A stretch of DNA of 64,000 bases from Antilocapra americana (taxonomy: Eukaryota; Chordata; Mammalia; Artiodactyla; Antilocapridae), in the NCBI GenBank assembly GCA_007570785.1, contig ML661885.1:33302589-33366588 (forward strand). Direction: 5' to 3'. Shown piece after piece: positions 35,390 through 44,635 of this stretch. The notes below the pieces were generated by a model that was not told where the DNA came from, did no database searches, and worked only from the letters and a program-made list of their open reading frames with translations. The first letter of the stretch is position 1; every line of letters starts with the position of its first letter. The translations under genes and the position numbers were made by a program.

Positions 35390-35944
35390 AAAAGTCACTC
35401 TGGCTGCTATATGGAGTAAAAACCAGAGGATGAAAAGAGGGAAAGCAAGGTGATGAGTGAAGAGGGTGTTCTAAAAATCACAATAATGGTGGCTTGGAGT
35501 AGACATTAACCTTATAGGTGTTGTAAACTGATTGATCAGGACATGCTTTAAGGTTAGAGCCAGAAGATTTGCTGGTGGGGTCAATGTAGAATAAGAGAAA
35601 AGTCAAGGGCGACTCAAAGATTTTGTGTCTGAACTGGACAGGTGGAGTGGGCATTCACTGAGATGGAGAAGAATGTAAAAGAAGTAGGTTTTGACCAGAG
35701 AATTACATAGGGAATTTGGTTTTGGACATATTAATGTTATATTGAGTTGGCTGTTAACTACTAGTCTTGTTGGGGCTCTAATTTGGGAGTTTTCAATGTG
35801 TAGATTGCCTTTTGATTGGATGACATCACTTAGGGTATTGGCCTAGAGCACTCTCTAGGAAGAATGAAGAGGTCAGAGACACCAAGGGACTCCAAAATGA
35901 AGAGGCCTGAAAGATGACAAGGAACTAACTAGCAAAGGAGACAA

Positions 35945-36345
35945 GAGTACTTAGAATAAAGCCCACATTCCCTACCTCAATCATCACCTGGCCCTTCTCC
36001 GTATCTTTAACCTCACTTTCCAGTCACATAGACTACTCAGTTTTTGAAAACCACCAAGTCCTTTCCTGTCTCATTGTCTTATTTGTGCTTCTTCCAGGCA
36101 TGTTTTCACCCAGGCTCTAATTTTGTTCATCTGCCCCTGTTACCACAACTTCGGCTAAATTGTAACCCTTGATTTTCTCTAAAGTCCGTAATTAAAAAGC
36201 TCCAATCTGTCATCGCCTCACTGTGACCCCCCCCCCCCACACACACACACCAAGTTCTGGCTCTTACAATAATCTCAAATTTTATTTCACTTGCTTTCTG
36301 TCGAGAAACCCATCCTACCGTAATTTAACAAATGCTAATGAAATG
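35945..36345 (+). mobile_element. L2-like remnant with (C)n(AC)n run
   Basis: CT-rich decayed L2-type sequence (cctcaatcatcacctggccc, cctcactttccagtcacata). It is interrupted by a short poly-C plus CA microsatellite at about 36229-36251. Confidence 0.5.
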
Positions 36346-36489
36346 ATTACTATACACCAAATATAAACTCAGCTGTTCCTCCTGGTATGTGATTTTTTTG
36401 GAAAACAGAAGCCTCAGTATCTTGTCCTCCACCGCACCTCCAATACAAATGACATAGCGTCAGCCAATCAATTCTTTTCAGTATTTGTT

Positions 36490-36712
36490 AATGGAACGGA
36501 TCGCAACTGTGTCTCAGCCGTAAAGGATCAGCCAGCAATGCCGAGACTTGTAGGAGACGCGGGTTCCATCCCTGGGTTGGAAAGATACTCTGGAGCAGGA
36601 AATGGCAACCCACTCCAGTATTCTTGCCTGGGAACTCCCATGGACCGAGGAACCTGGTGGGCTGCAGTCCATGGGGTCGCAAGAGTCGGACAGGACTGAG
36701 GGACTAAACAAC
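36490..36712 (+). mobile_element. Bov-tA SINE about 240 bp upstream of the EIF3E start
   Basis: Head partly decayed (tgtgtctcagccgtaaagga) and body well kept (acccactccagtattcttgc ... agtcggacaggactgaggga). It marks the upstream edge of the CpG-rich promoter and retains several CpGs itself. Confidence 0.88.
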
Positions 36713-36729
36713 AACTTCAAGACATCTAT

Positions 36730-36947
36730 TGGTCTCGACGAAACCTCGCCTGCCGCTCCACCCCAGCTCACAGTAGCCGGGAGGGTGGGAGGGACCGGGG
36801 CCGGGGGGGAGGATCTCACGCATGCGCTATTGTGCTCTGAGTTTGAACCCCGCCCCTTTCTTTGACTGGTTTAGCCACTGCACTTGCGCAGTTCGGGACT
36901 GTTTGTTCCTTTGTAGGCGCTATCAATAAAGTTTTAGCGAGCGCCCA
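36730..36947 (+). promoter_or_regulatory. EIF3E: EIF3E core promoter, TATA-less and CpG-rich
   Basis: The 220 bp before the start tract are GC-rich with many CpGs and no TATA box at the right distance. Visible motifs are an NRF1-like palindrome (cacgcatgcgc, 36817-36827), a GC box for Sp1-type factors (ccccgcccc, 36848-36856) and a second NRF1-type half site (ttgcgcag, 36884-36891). These are typical of housekeeping and translation-factor promoters. Factor binding is inferred from motif alone. Confidence 0.75.
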
Positions 36948-36961
36948 CTTTCCTTTTCCTT
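36948..36961 (+). promoter_or_regulatory. EIF3E: Predicted transcription start with 5'TOP motif
   Basis: A C followed by 13 uninterrupted pyrimidines (ctttccttttcctt) ends 6 nt before the initiation ATG. This is the form of a 5' terminal oligopyrimidine motif, through which mTORC1 and LARP1 control translation of ribosomal and some initiation-factor mRNAs. EIF3E is among eIF3 genes reported as TOP mRNAs. The implied 5'UTR is only about 20 nt. The exact start base is inferred. Confidence 0.7.
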
Positions 36962-36967
36962 GGCAAG

Positions 36968-37057
36968 ATGGCGGAGTACGACTTGACCACTCGCATCGCG
37001 CACTTTTTAGATCGCCATTTAGTCTTTCCGTTGCTTGAGTTTCTCTCCGTGAAAGAG
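36968..37057 (+). CDS. EIF3E: EIF3E exon 1 (coding part)
   Basis: Encodes residues 1-30, beginning [20 protein letters not shown], a leucine-rich N-terminus. The start is chosen because the ATG sits in a strong context (A at -3, G at +4), matches the known N-terminus and follows a pyrimidine-rich start tract by 20 nt. The exon ends GAG|gtaagg after a complete codon (phase 0). The open frame continues into intron 1 to 37201, but that extension is not protein: it ignores a good donor and does not match the family. Confidence 0.97.
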
Positions 37058-38869
37058 GTAAGGGGCTTTTGGAGCGCGCGGAAGGCGTGGGAGTGCGTGA
37101 GATGCGAGGTAAGGCCAAAAAGCAGTGGCGGTAGCCTTAGGCCTGACACGTGTGAGGCGGCCGCGAGTCTGGTCTTGAGACGGGCTGTAAGGACCTGTTA
37201 GTAGTTTAGCGTCAGCCTTGTTGATTACCTACGCGAAATTCTGCTGTGAGCAGGGGTAAGGTGACGATACGAAACTCAGGGGCGAAAGGGAGTGAGCTCT
37301 GCTTCATTTCTTTAGGTGCCGGTGCCGTAGGGATTTCCGCGTCATTCCTCTCGGAAGTTGACGATTGGCTGACTCTGCTGTAGTAATGCTTGACTAACTA
37401 GCTGGCTTCTAGAAGCAGAAAATTTAAATTTTTTTTTTTTCGGGCACTGTAGGAAGAGTGGCTTTGACTCTGTGTTTTTCCTTGCCGGATGGTTTGGAAT
37501 GATTTTCTTACACTTAAATATCTAGACCCTTAGTTACCGTAAAGTTACGAGTTCTTTGCGAGGAGTTTAGTGTTTCTGTAGATAGCCACTTCCTAGAAGC
37601 GTCACAAGTTTTGTTCGATGGGAAGGGGGACCCAAAAAATAACAAACGAGCAATTTTTATGTTGAAAGTTGGTTTTCAGTGTTTAGGTGTACGGACTTCG
37701 AGTGATTGAAATTGGTCGCTACTGTTCATTTAGCTATTCAAGATACCTTGAAAAAGTATTTGGTTCTGGACCTCATTTAAAAACATGCCTGAGTTCTAAA
37801 AGTTTGGGAATCTTAGGCTTAGTTACACTTTAGTTTATTGGGAAATTGGTGCATTTTAGTAGTTACAATAAAGCGATATTGCTGTGAGAAAAGAATTAGA
37901 ATACTGACCAGAAAAAAATAGACGCGTTCTGTTTCCAGAAGCAGATTAAAACTCGAGTCTGCTTAGGGCACTCTAGATTTGGGGAGTAGATTTTGTGTGT
38001 CCGAACAGCAAAAAAATTAAAAAGCCCTACAAGTAAACATTAAATTGTTCTAATAAGTTTTCCAGGTTTTCCCACGGTGCATTGGACAGGTATAACCCTT
38101 AAATTCGTATGAATCTTTTCTAAAAACCTACGGACAACTCTATAGTTGTTGAAATTAGAGAACAGCCAAGTTTATTTTCAATAACTGTTCAAGAATGTCT
38201 TGCCATATAAAACTTTGTTGTGTCTTGAGTTTTCTCTTACAGGATGTTTTTACTCTATATTATAGAGCTTGAATAAAACAGTTCAGTTTGCCTTCTGTTT
38301 CTTTTTTGGATAACTGAGGAAAATTCACCAAAGGTCAAGGAATAGAAAAATATCTTCTCTGCTTCTAAACTAGACGGACTTCTTGTTTAATGGTCTTTAC
38401 ACTTTGGTTTTTCAAGGCAGACAGATGAAAGGGAGGAATACATAAGTGTAAATTAGTTTTTCATTGGGCAAGACCAGAACTGAACAGAGCTGAGAATCAG
38501 TGGGAGATAACAGCTCGAAACATGTTTTCTTGGAGAGAATATTGGTAAGATGGCTGTAAGACTTCGAGAGGCAGAAGATGCTGGAATATTTATTATCAAT
38601 CGTTAAGTATAGGATTACCAGGGAATTATGAGAAATCCAAGATAAAATCTCATACTAAAAACCTTATCCTTTGGTGGAGAAAGGTCTGTAATTATAAGTC
38701 CAGGAGTAATAAATGTCAGAGAAGTACTAGTGGAGTGTTATCAAAATTGATGAGGTACTATTCTGTGGGCAAAAAGGATTTTGAGGAGGAAAGTCTCCGA
38801 GTGTTGTAGGCTAGATGGTTAGGATAGATACTCAGTGATGATGAGGGTATTAAATATATTTATAGTATG

Positions 38870-38975
38870 TCAGAGAATATAAGCTCCATGAGAGCTGTGT
38901 TTTCTCCCTTGTATTCTCAGCAAAGAGAGTCTGGTATAAAGGCTTTTCATGATTATTTAATAAATGTGTGAATAC
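38870..38975 (+). mobile_element. L2 LINE 3' end
   Basis: gaatataagctccatgagag ... gtattctcagcaaagagagt ... gattatttaataaatgtgtg, the usual decayed L2 ending. Confidence 0.65.
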
Positions 38976-39714
38976 TTATTTAAAACTTGATGTTCTTTAT
39001 TCTCAAACGAAGTGGAAGGCCAGATAATTTTTCAAAGCCTGGGGAATGAATTGAGACCTGGACTAGGATCCTGTCTCTCTCATTACTCTGGTGCACTTGG
39101 CAGCTGTCTTTCCCATCTTGACTAAATGTTTGCTCATGCATCAAGTGTTGGTACTACCACCACGCTCATGAAGTAAGTTAGAAAAACTTACAAAGTAGTG
39201 TGTATAAAGAATTTAGCCTTCTGGTACAGAGAGCTACTCCAAAGTGTTTTCAATAGGAGGTTAGGTCGTCCTGTGTGAGAGGGGAGCGAGGCATTCAGTT
39301 GGGATTTTGAGGAGTTAGGTCAGGCATAGAAATGGTGACTGAAGAAACTGACCAAAGACAAGTGCAAGGATTGGTGAGCGTGAAGAGCCCAACTTTGATT
39401 GGAAATCTTACATTTATAAGTGGTCATTCTTGGAATGAGAGAAACAGTAGAAGGTTATTTGAGTAGCATAGACAATGTGTGGTGGGTAAATGCCATCTCA
39501 AGATTGATGAAAAAAGATTGCTGATTTGAGAAAAGCAGAGATGTGATTGAATAACATTATTGCCTAGTTCTGAAATATTTTATAGTTAACCTTAGCCAGA
39601 ACATAGAAAAGAGAAATTTTTCCAGTGGTAGAGATTGACATTGAATTCTATTTGGTTGGAGAAAATGAATGGAATAAATGATAACTACTATAGAGTAGAG
39701 CTTTAAAATAGCCA

Positions 39715-39772
39715 AAACCTGGTGGGCTGCAGTCCATGGGGCCACAGAGAGTCAGACATGACTGAGCACACA
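39715..39772 (+). mobile_element. Bov-tA/BovB 3'-tail fragment
   Basis: Only the last ~58 bp are present (cctggtgggctgcagtccat, gagtcagacatgactgagca). The rest is missing. Confidence 0.8.
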
Positions 39773-40104
39773 TTAAGGAGTTGAGCTTGGAAATAGCAAA
39801 ACTATCCAAACTAACATAGAAAGTGACAACCAAAAACTGTAAAAATTAGAACAGATGGTGTGTTGAGGGTTATCAAGCCTTTTAGAGACAGTGGTAGAAG
39901 AGGTGATGAATTTAAGTTAGAAATGTTAGAGATGAGGTACTGAATGAAAGTTGTTATAATTTGCAGGATAAAGAAGCTTTAAGGCTTGAGTTTTTGAAGA
40001 ATCATATTGTAGATGTTGGATATGTGGAGGATGATAACAGGAAGAGGTGTTGAAAGATTTTTAGTTTATTAATAAGGAGGAGTTGTTTTTAAGAGGTAGG
40101 TAGA

Positions 40105-40445
40105 CTGAGTTGGCCGACTGTAGCATGTGAACCAAATACAGCCCTCTCTGCCTGTTTTGTGTGGTCTGAACTAAAAATCATTTAACAGATGAGCATTTGC
40201 AACTGTTCTCAACTATAGAACACTAACTGTACACCAGTTAAGTGAAATTCTTCCTGTCTAGAAAGAATTCCATTCTTCTCATTAGTAGAACTGTGTTGCA
40301 AAAAGTTTTATTCTGTGTTATATTTTTTAATTTCAAAAAGAAAATTGTAACTTTTTTATGGTACTCACATATACTATTCTTGATTTTCGCATTTTGGCTC
40401 ACAAAGTCAAAATGTTTACTATCTTTACAGAATAAATGTGTATAT
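40105..40445 (+). mobile_element. Ancient MER-type repeat (family uncertain)
   Basis: Matches the style of an old mammalian repeat that contains accaaatacagccctctctg at one side and ggctcacaaagtcaaaatgt, actatctttacagaataaa at the other. A palindrome-like pair of long frames at 40238-40549 is a by-product. Confidence 0.4.
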
Positions 40446-40888
40446 AAGATAAAATTTAGAGAGAATGATATAAATGGGTGTAGATTTAAGAAAGGACCAT
40501 TGAGGGTCTGACAGAGCAACAATGCTTTGGACCTAGTTTGGAAAAACATTACAAATTAAAGGCTATTGATGAAGTGATGAGAAGAGGTGACACACCAGGA
40601 AAAGGATTTACTCACCTAAGGTTGGAGTTTCCATAGGGCAAACTGAAAGGAAACTTTGTTGTTGTTTTTAAGTAAACTTTTTAGCAAGTATAACATAGGT
40701 ACAGAAAATTGAGCAAATAAAATGCTTTTTTCCCTCTCAAGGAAGCACACTTACATGTGACCACCATCCAGATCAAAAAATAAAATGTTGCAAACATCCT
40801 AAAAATCTTTCTTCTGACCATTCTTAGTCATTACTCACTCTTCCCAAAGGTAAGCACTAGTTTCATTAAAAATTTTATATAATACTCA

Positions 40889-40985
40889 GGGAGTTGTTGA
40901 TGGACAGGGAGGCCTGGTGTCCTGCGATTCATGGGGTCGCAAAGAGTTGGACACCACCGAGCGACTGAAGTGCACTGAACTGAAG
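40889..40985 (+). mobile_element. BovB 3'-end micro-insertion (~97 bp)
   Basis: gggagttgttgatggacagg ... gcaaagagttggacaccacc ... gtgcactgaactgaag: just the last ~95 bp of BovB with its terminal repeat. The original host L1 resumes right after it. Confidence 0.85.
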
Positions 40986-40994
40986 CATTCACTT

Positions 40995-41116
40995 GCACCT
41001 ACTGCTTTGTATGACTTCTTTCAACATTGTGAGATTTATCCAAGTTGTTAGGGTGGCACCTACTGCTTTGTATGACTTCTTTCAACATTGTGAGATTTAT
41101 CCAAGTTGTTAGGGTG
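40995..41116. repeat. Perfect 61-bp tandem duplication
   Basis: The unit beginning gcacctactgctttgtatga and ending ccaagttgttagggtg occurs at 40995-41055 and again at 41056-41116 with no difference between copies. It lies in old L1 sequence, so the identity implies a recent duplication or an assembly artefact. Confidence 0.95.
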
Positions 41117-42484
41117 GCAGCAGTTCATTCATTTTCAATTTGGGATGTTAATACATTGTCTGAGTATACTGTGGTTTATTCATTCCAATGTTGATAGACT
41201 TGGCTGTTACAAATAATGTTGCTGGGAACAGTCTTGGTATGTCCTTTGAATGTATACACCCATTTATTTTGGGTATCTAGGAGTAGAATTGCTAGGTTAA
41301 AGAATATTTTAGCTTTAGAAGATAAAAACAGTTTTCCAAAGAGGTTGTAGTTCTGGCAGCAGAGTAATTGTTCAGTTTCTCCACATCTACAAAACTGATA
41401 CTGTCAGGTTTTTTAGATTTTAGTGTGGTTTTAATTTATATTTAACATTATATAAATTATATTAATATTAATTTGATATTAATATGAATTATACTAATTT
41501 ATATTAATAAGATTGAGGACCTTTCTCGGTGTTTATTGGCCATTTGGGTATACTATTGGAAGTGCCTATTAAAATCTTACAGCCGTTTTCAATTGAATTG
41601 TCTTTTTCTTACTATTTTGTAGGAGTTCTTCATGTAGTTTGGAAGGTTCAGGTTTGATCTCTTGGCTATACCTACCATTTGACCATCTTTATCTTTTCTT
41701 TTTATGGATAGTCAAAACTGGATTTAGTACAAAAATCTTTTGCTGAAATGTTATCATCTTGACTACTTGATTAAAAGTTGTTTTTGAATTTCATTACCGT
41801 CTCTCCCTGAATGCCGTTGTGTAAAATCCTTACATGTTGCTCACATCATGTTTATGTGAGTTTGCTTATGTATGTTTTTGGTCCCAGAACTGTGGGCTAA
41901 ATTAATGTTTATTGAACTTTTTGCCAAAGCAAAAACCAGTTATGACAATATTGACAGAATGGGTGCTAGTTTTGTTTCGGGGTGTGAGTGGAAAGCATTA
42001 TGAAAGATTTTAACTATTTAGAGAAAAAGTATGTGGAATATAAATGAGAGACCACCTCAGCGAGAAATGGGTAGGCATCTTGTGGATGTGAGAGTGACAT
42101 TTAAGAGTTGATTCCTAATTACCTGATTGTGGAAAGGTGTCAGCTAGCTATACCATGTGCTTCTCAGTGGGGTTGGTATGGTTGGTTGTTTACCCATAGC
42201 CTTGTTCTTTCTAGGCTAAAAGATGATTTGTAGGGACACACAAAGGATCAGAAGTTGGTGAGAATGGTTTTGCTTTATTTTAAAGTTGTTAGGTAAACAA
42301 AATATTTTGTCTCTGTAAGTTGATCGCTTGCCTCTCTTGTAGGAGCATGAATTAATAGTATATGATATTTTACTAAAATACTGTAGTTTAGGATATACTT
42401 CCAAGTACACTAATCTTACTATTAACTGCTTTTTTTTGAGGGAACTTTAATTTATTCATTAGAAAGTAATTTTTTTTTTTGCAG

Positions 42485-42599
42485 ATATATAATGAAAAGG
42501 AGTTGTTACAAGGGAAATTGGATCTTCTTAGTGATACCAACATGGTAGACTTTGCTATGGATGTGTACAAAAACCTTTATTCTGATGATATTCCTCATG
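42485..42599 (+). CDS. EIF3E: EIF3E exon 2
   Basis: Encodes residues 31-68 (from [15 protein letters not shown] to SDDIPH) plus the first base of codon 69. The acceptor is a long T-run ending tgcag|ATA and the donor is CATG|gtaagt, both strong. These 115 nt continue the N-terminal helical domain. The open frame reads past the donor to 42667, but this is intron. Confidence 0.97.
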
Positions 42600-42984
42600 G
42601 TAAGTTTTGTCATTACATCCGAAGTTTGACATGTGAGCTGAGGGCATGTGTATTAAACATTTTGTGATTTATAAAAGAACTTTACCCAGAAGTTTTAATA
42701 ATTACTTGAATGATTTTAAAGTTGTTTGAGTGAAAGGTAATAAATATAAAGGCTACAGGTCTTCAAAAAGTATTTTCGTATCGTAAAAGCTGTGAATCTA
42801 CTTTAAAATATGGTCATCAATACTTTCAGTTCATAGTATGCATCATCAGAGTTGTACTTACTAATCAGATTGTTTCTTTAGAATTATCTGGGAATGTTGC
42901 AGTTTTTTTAAATTTGCTAAATTTTTCAGTTAGCATTTTATGTGCCTTAGAGATTTCCTTTTTGTCTTGAAGCATCTGAGAATA

Positions 42985-43080
42985 GCCATGGTTCTCAAAA
43001 GCTTGGTCCCCAGAACCAGCATCTTCAGCTCACCTGGGACAGCTTGTTAGAAATGCGAGTTCTTGTGCACATATTTACTT
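42985..43080 (+). mobile_element. MER5-like hAT fragment
   Basis: ccatggttctcaaaagcttg, cagaaccagcatcttcagct, gttagaaatgcgagttcttg fit the nonautonomous hAT element MER5. Confidence 0.65.
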
Positions 43081-43167
43081 AGCCAGAGAAAGTTGGCCAA
43101 AGACCAGCACTCAAATTAGGGAGCTACTGTGGTGTTGTAGTGTTTTCTAAATCCCTGTTTTCTGTAG

Positions 43168-43302
43168 TAAGAAGTGAGTAAAGTTGCCCAGTCATGTCCG
43201 ACTCTTGAGACCCCATGGATGGTAGCCTGCCAGGCGGCTCTGTCGATGGGATTTTCCAGGCAAGAGTACTGGAGTGGGGTGCCATTTCCTTCTCCAGTAG
43301 AT
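43168..43302 (-). mobile_element. Bov-A monomer
   Basis: Reverse-oriented (gtaaagttgcccagtcatgt ... ggggtgccatttccttctcc). Confidence 0.87.
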
Positions 43303-44142
43303 ATTATTTAAAAACAAAAAACACTGCAAGTAGTATTAAAAGATTCTAAGAACTCTTCAATAGAGAAATAACAATTTGCTCTGTTTAAATTGACATTTCT
43401 CAACATTTGATCACAGATTCCCTCTGTGTGTGAGAAACACTCTTCTAGTATATACTTTCTAATATATAACATAGAAATTATTACCTTAAACATAATCACT
43501 GTTTTGACTTCTAAAATTTCCTGCAAGAACCATAGCTCTTTAAATTTTAATTTGTGGTGAAAAAGTAAACTTAATATTTCTCTGAAACTTTAAAACATAC
43601 TAACAGGATAGAAAACATGCAGGTTTTCTCTGACTTTATAATGCAGTAAAAAGAAAATAGAGGATTGTTTGTGAAAGATTGCCAAACTAGATTTATAGTG
43701 AAAAGAGAAGTTACTGACTGGATTTAAATTCCATTCAATCTAGTTGAAAACCTGTAGTAATAATGTATGTAAACCCTTTTGGGCCTCTGTTCAGAAACTA
43801 GGATAATCTCCTGAGAGAATGCAATGACAGCAAATATGAAAACACAGAATGAAGTCTCTTAAATGTAGAGTTAGATAATTGTTTTCTCAACAGCTTCTTT
43901 CAGACTGTATGTGTATATTCCTGTTTTCTATGAGAGTCACAAGAGGATTTCCTCTGACTTTGTGATGCTAGAAAGAAACAAATTGGATCTGGGGGAGTTA
44001 CTGAGTTGGTGGCTCCTGGCATATGAATATGTTGGGGAGGAATAAATAGGTGCACAATTTAGATAGATTGAAAAATGTCCAAGACATCCTCATAGTCAGC
44101 AGTATAATTTAACGTTGTAGTACTCCTTTGCATTTTTAATAG

Positions 44143-44260
44143 CTTTGAGAGAAAAAAGAACAACTGTTGTTGCACAGCTGAAACAGCTTCAAGCAGAAAC
44201 TGAACCAATTGTGAAGATGTTTGAAGATCCAGAGACTACAAGGCAAATGCAGTCAACCAG
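44143..44260 (+). CDS. EIF3E: EIF3E exon 3
   Basis: Encodes the rest of codon 69 through residue 107 ([15 protein letters not shown] to TTRQMQST) plus two bases of codon 108. The acceptor is tttttaatag|CT. The donor is CCAG|gtagct, which is weaker than the others because position +5 is C rather than G. An antisense L1 begins about 16 bp into the following intron. The 118-nt length keeps the frame into exon 4. Confidence 0.96.
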
Positions 44261-44635
44261 GTAGCTTCTTTATTTTTCAAAAAAATTATTTTATTGAAGT
44301 TGCATTGATTTGTAATGTTGTATTTCTGCTGTACAACAGAGTGACTCGATTATGCATATATATATATTTTGTATTCTCCATTATAGTTTTTTTCACAGGA
44401 TATTGAAAATAGTTTTTTGTACTGTACAGTAGGTCCTTGTTTGTTATCCATCTTATATATATAGCTTCCACCTGCTAATCCTCCCTTCTCCCCCCACCCA
44501 CCCCTCACAACTACAGATCTGTTCTCTGTGTGAGTTTATTTCTATTTTGTAGTTCATTTGTGTCATATTTTAGATTCCACATCCAAGTGATGTCATATAA
44601 TATTTGTCTTTCGGTTTTTGACTTAGTATAATTTC

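Larger units (their letters stand above)
34751..35760 (+). mobile_element. Old mammalian repeat, interrupted twice
   Basis: Pieces 34751-34842, 35061-35149 and 35390-35760 join into one old element (gccagatgatttagggattt, tctggctgctatatggagta, atggtggcttggagtagaca, tcaagggcgactcaaagatt). Family not named. It was split first by an L1 or a Bov-tA and then by the other. Confidence 0.5.
36740..37270. promoter_or_regulatory. CpG island over EIF3E exon 1
   Basis: CpG dinucleotides cluster here from the proximal promoter through exon 1 into the first 200 bp of intron 1 (for example the gcgcgcgg and gaggcggccgcgag stretches). The surrounding tens of kilobases are strongly CpG-depleted except for about 19.95-20.2 kb. 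This marks an unmethylated housekeeping promoter. Confidence 0.85.
40670..41720 (-). mobile_element. Old L1 (or HAL1-like) remnant, antisense
   Basis: Decayed antisense L1 sequence: taacataggtacagaaaatt, accaccatccagatcaaaaa, ggctgttacaaataatgttg, gagtagaattgctaggttaa, cagttttccaaagaggttgt. Interrupted by the BovB tail and the tandem duplication. Confidence 0.65.
37058..42484 (+). other. EIF3E: EIF3E intron 1 (5427 bp)
   Basis: The first 200 bp are CpG-rich. 37.3-38.8 kb shows no recognised repeat. It then holds an L2 3' end (about 38870-38975), a Bov tail fragment, an old repeat at 40105-40445 and an old antisense L1 at 40670-41720 with a nested BovB tail and a tandem duplication. 41750-42480 is unassigned. 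Confidence 0.85.
42600..44142 (+). other. EIF3E: EIF3E intron 2 (1543 bp)
   Basis: Mostly unassigned AT-rich sequence, with a MER5-like piece and one Bov-A fragment. No other exon-like open frame with good splice sites is seen. Confidence 0.85.

Noticed and set aside
36925..36930. AATAAA upstream of the EIF3E start
   Set aside because: It lies before the start site with no upstream gene on this strand; a chance hexamer rather than a poly(A) signal or TATA box.
37058..37201. Open continuation of EIF3E exon 1
   Set aside because: It reads through a good GT donor into intron 1; the protein family continues with exon 2.
40238..40549. 103-codon minus frame and 89-codon plus frame over the same bases
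   Set aside because: AT-rich frames within an old repeat in intron 1; no similarity and no splice signals.
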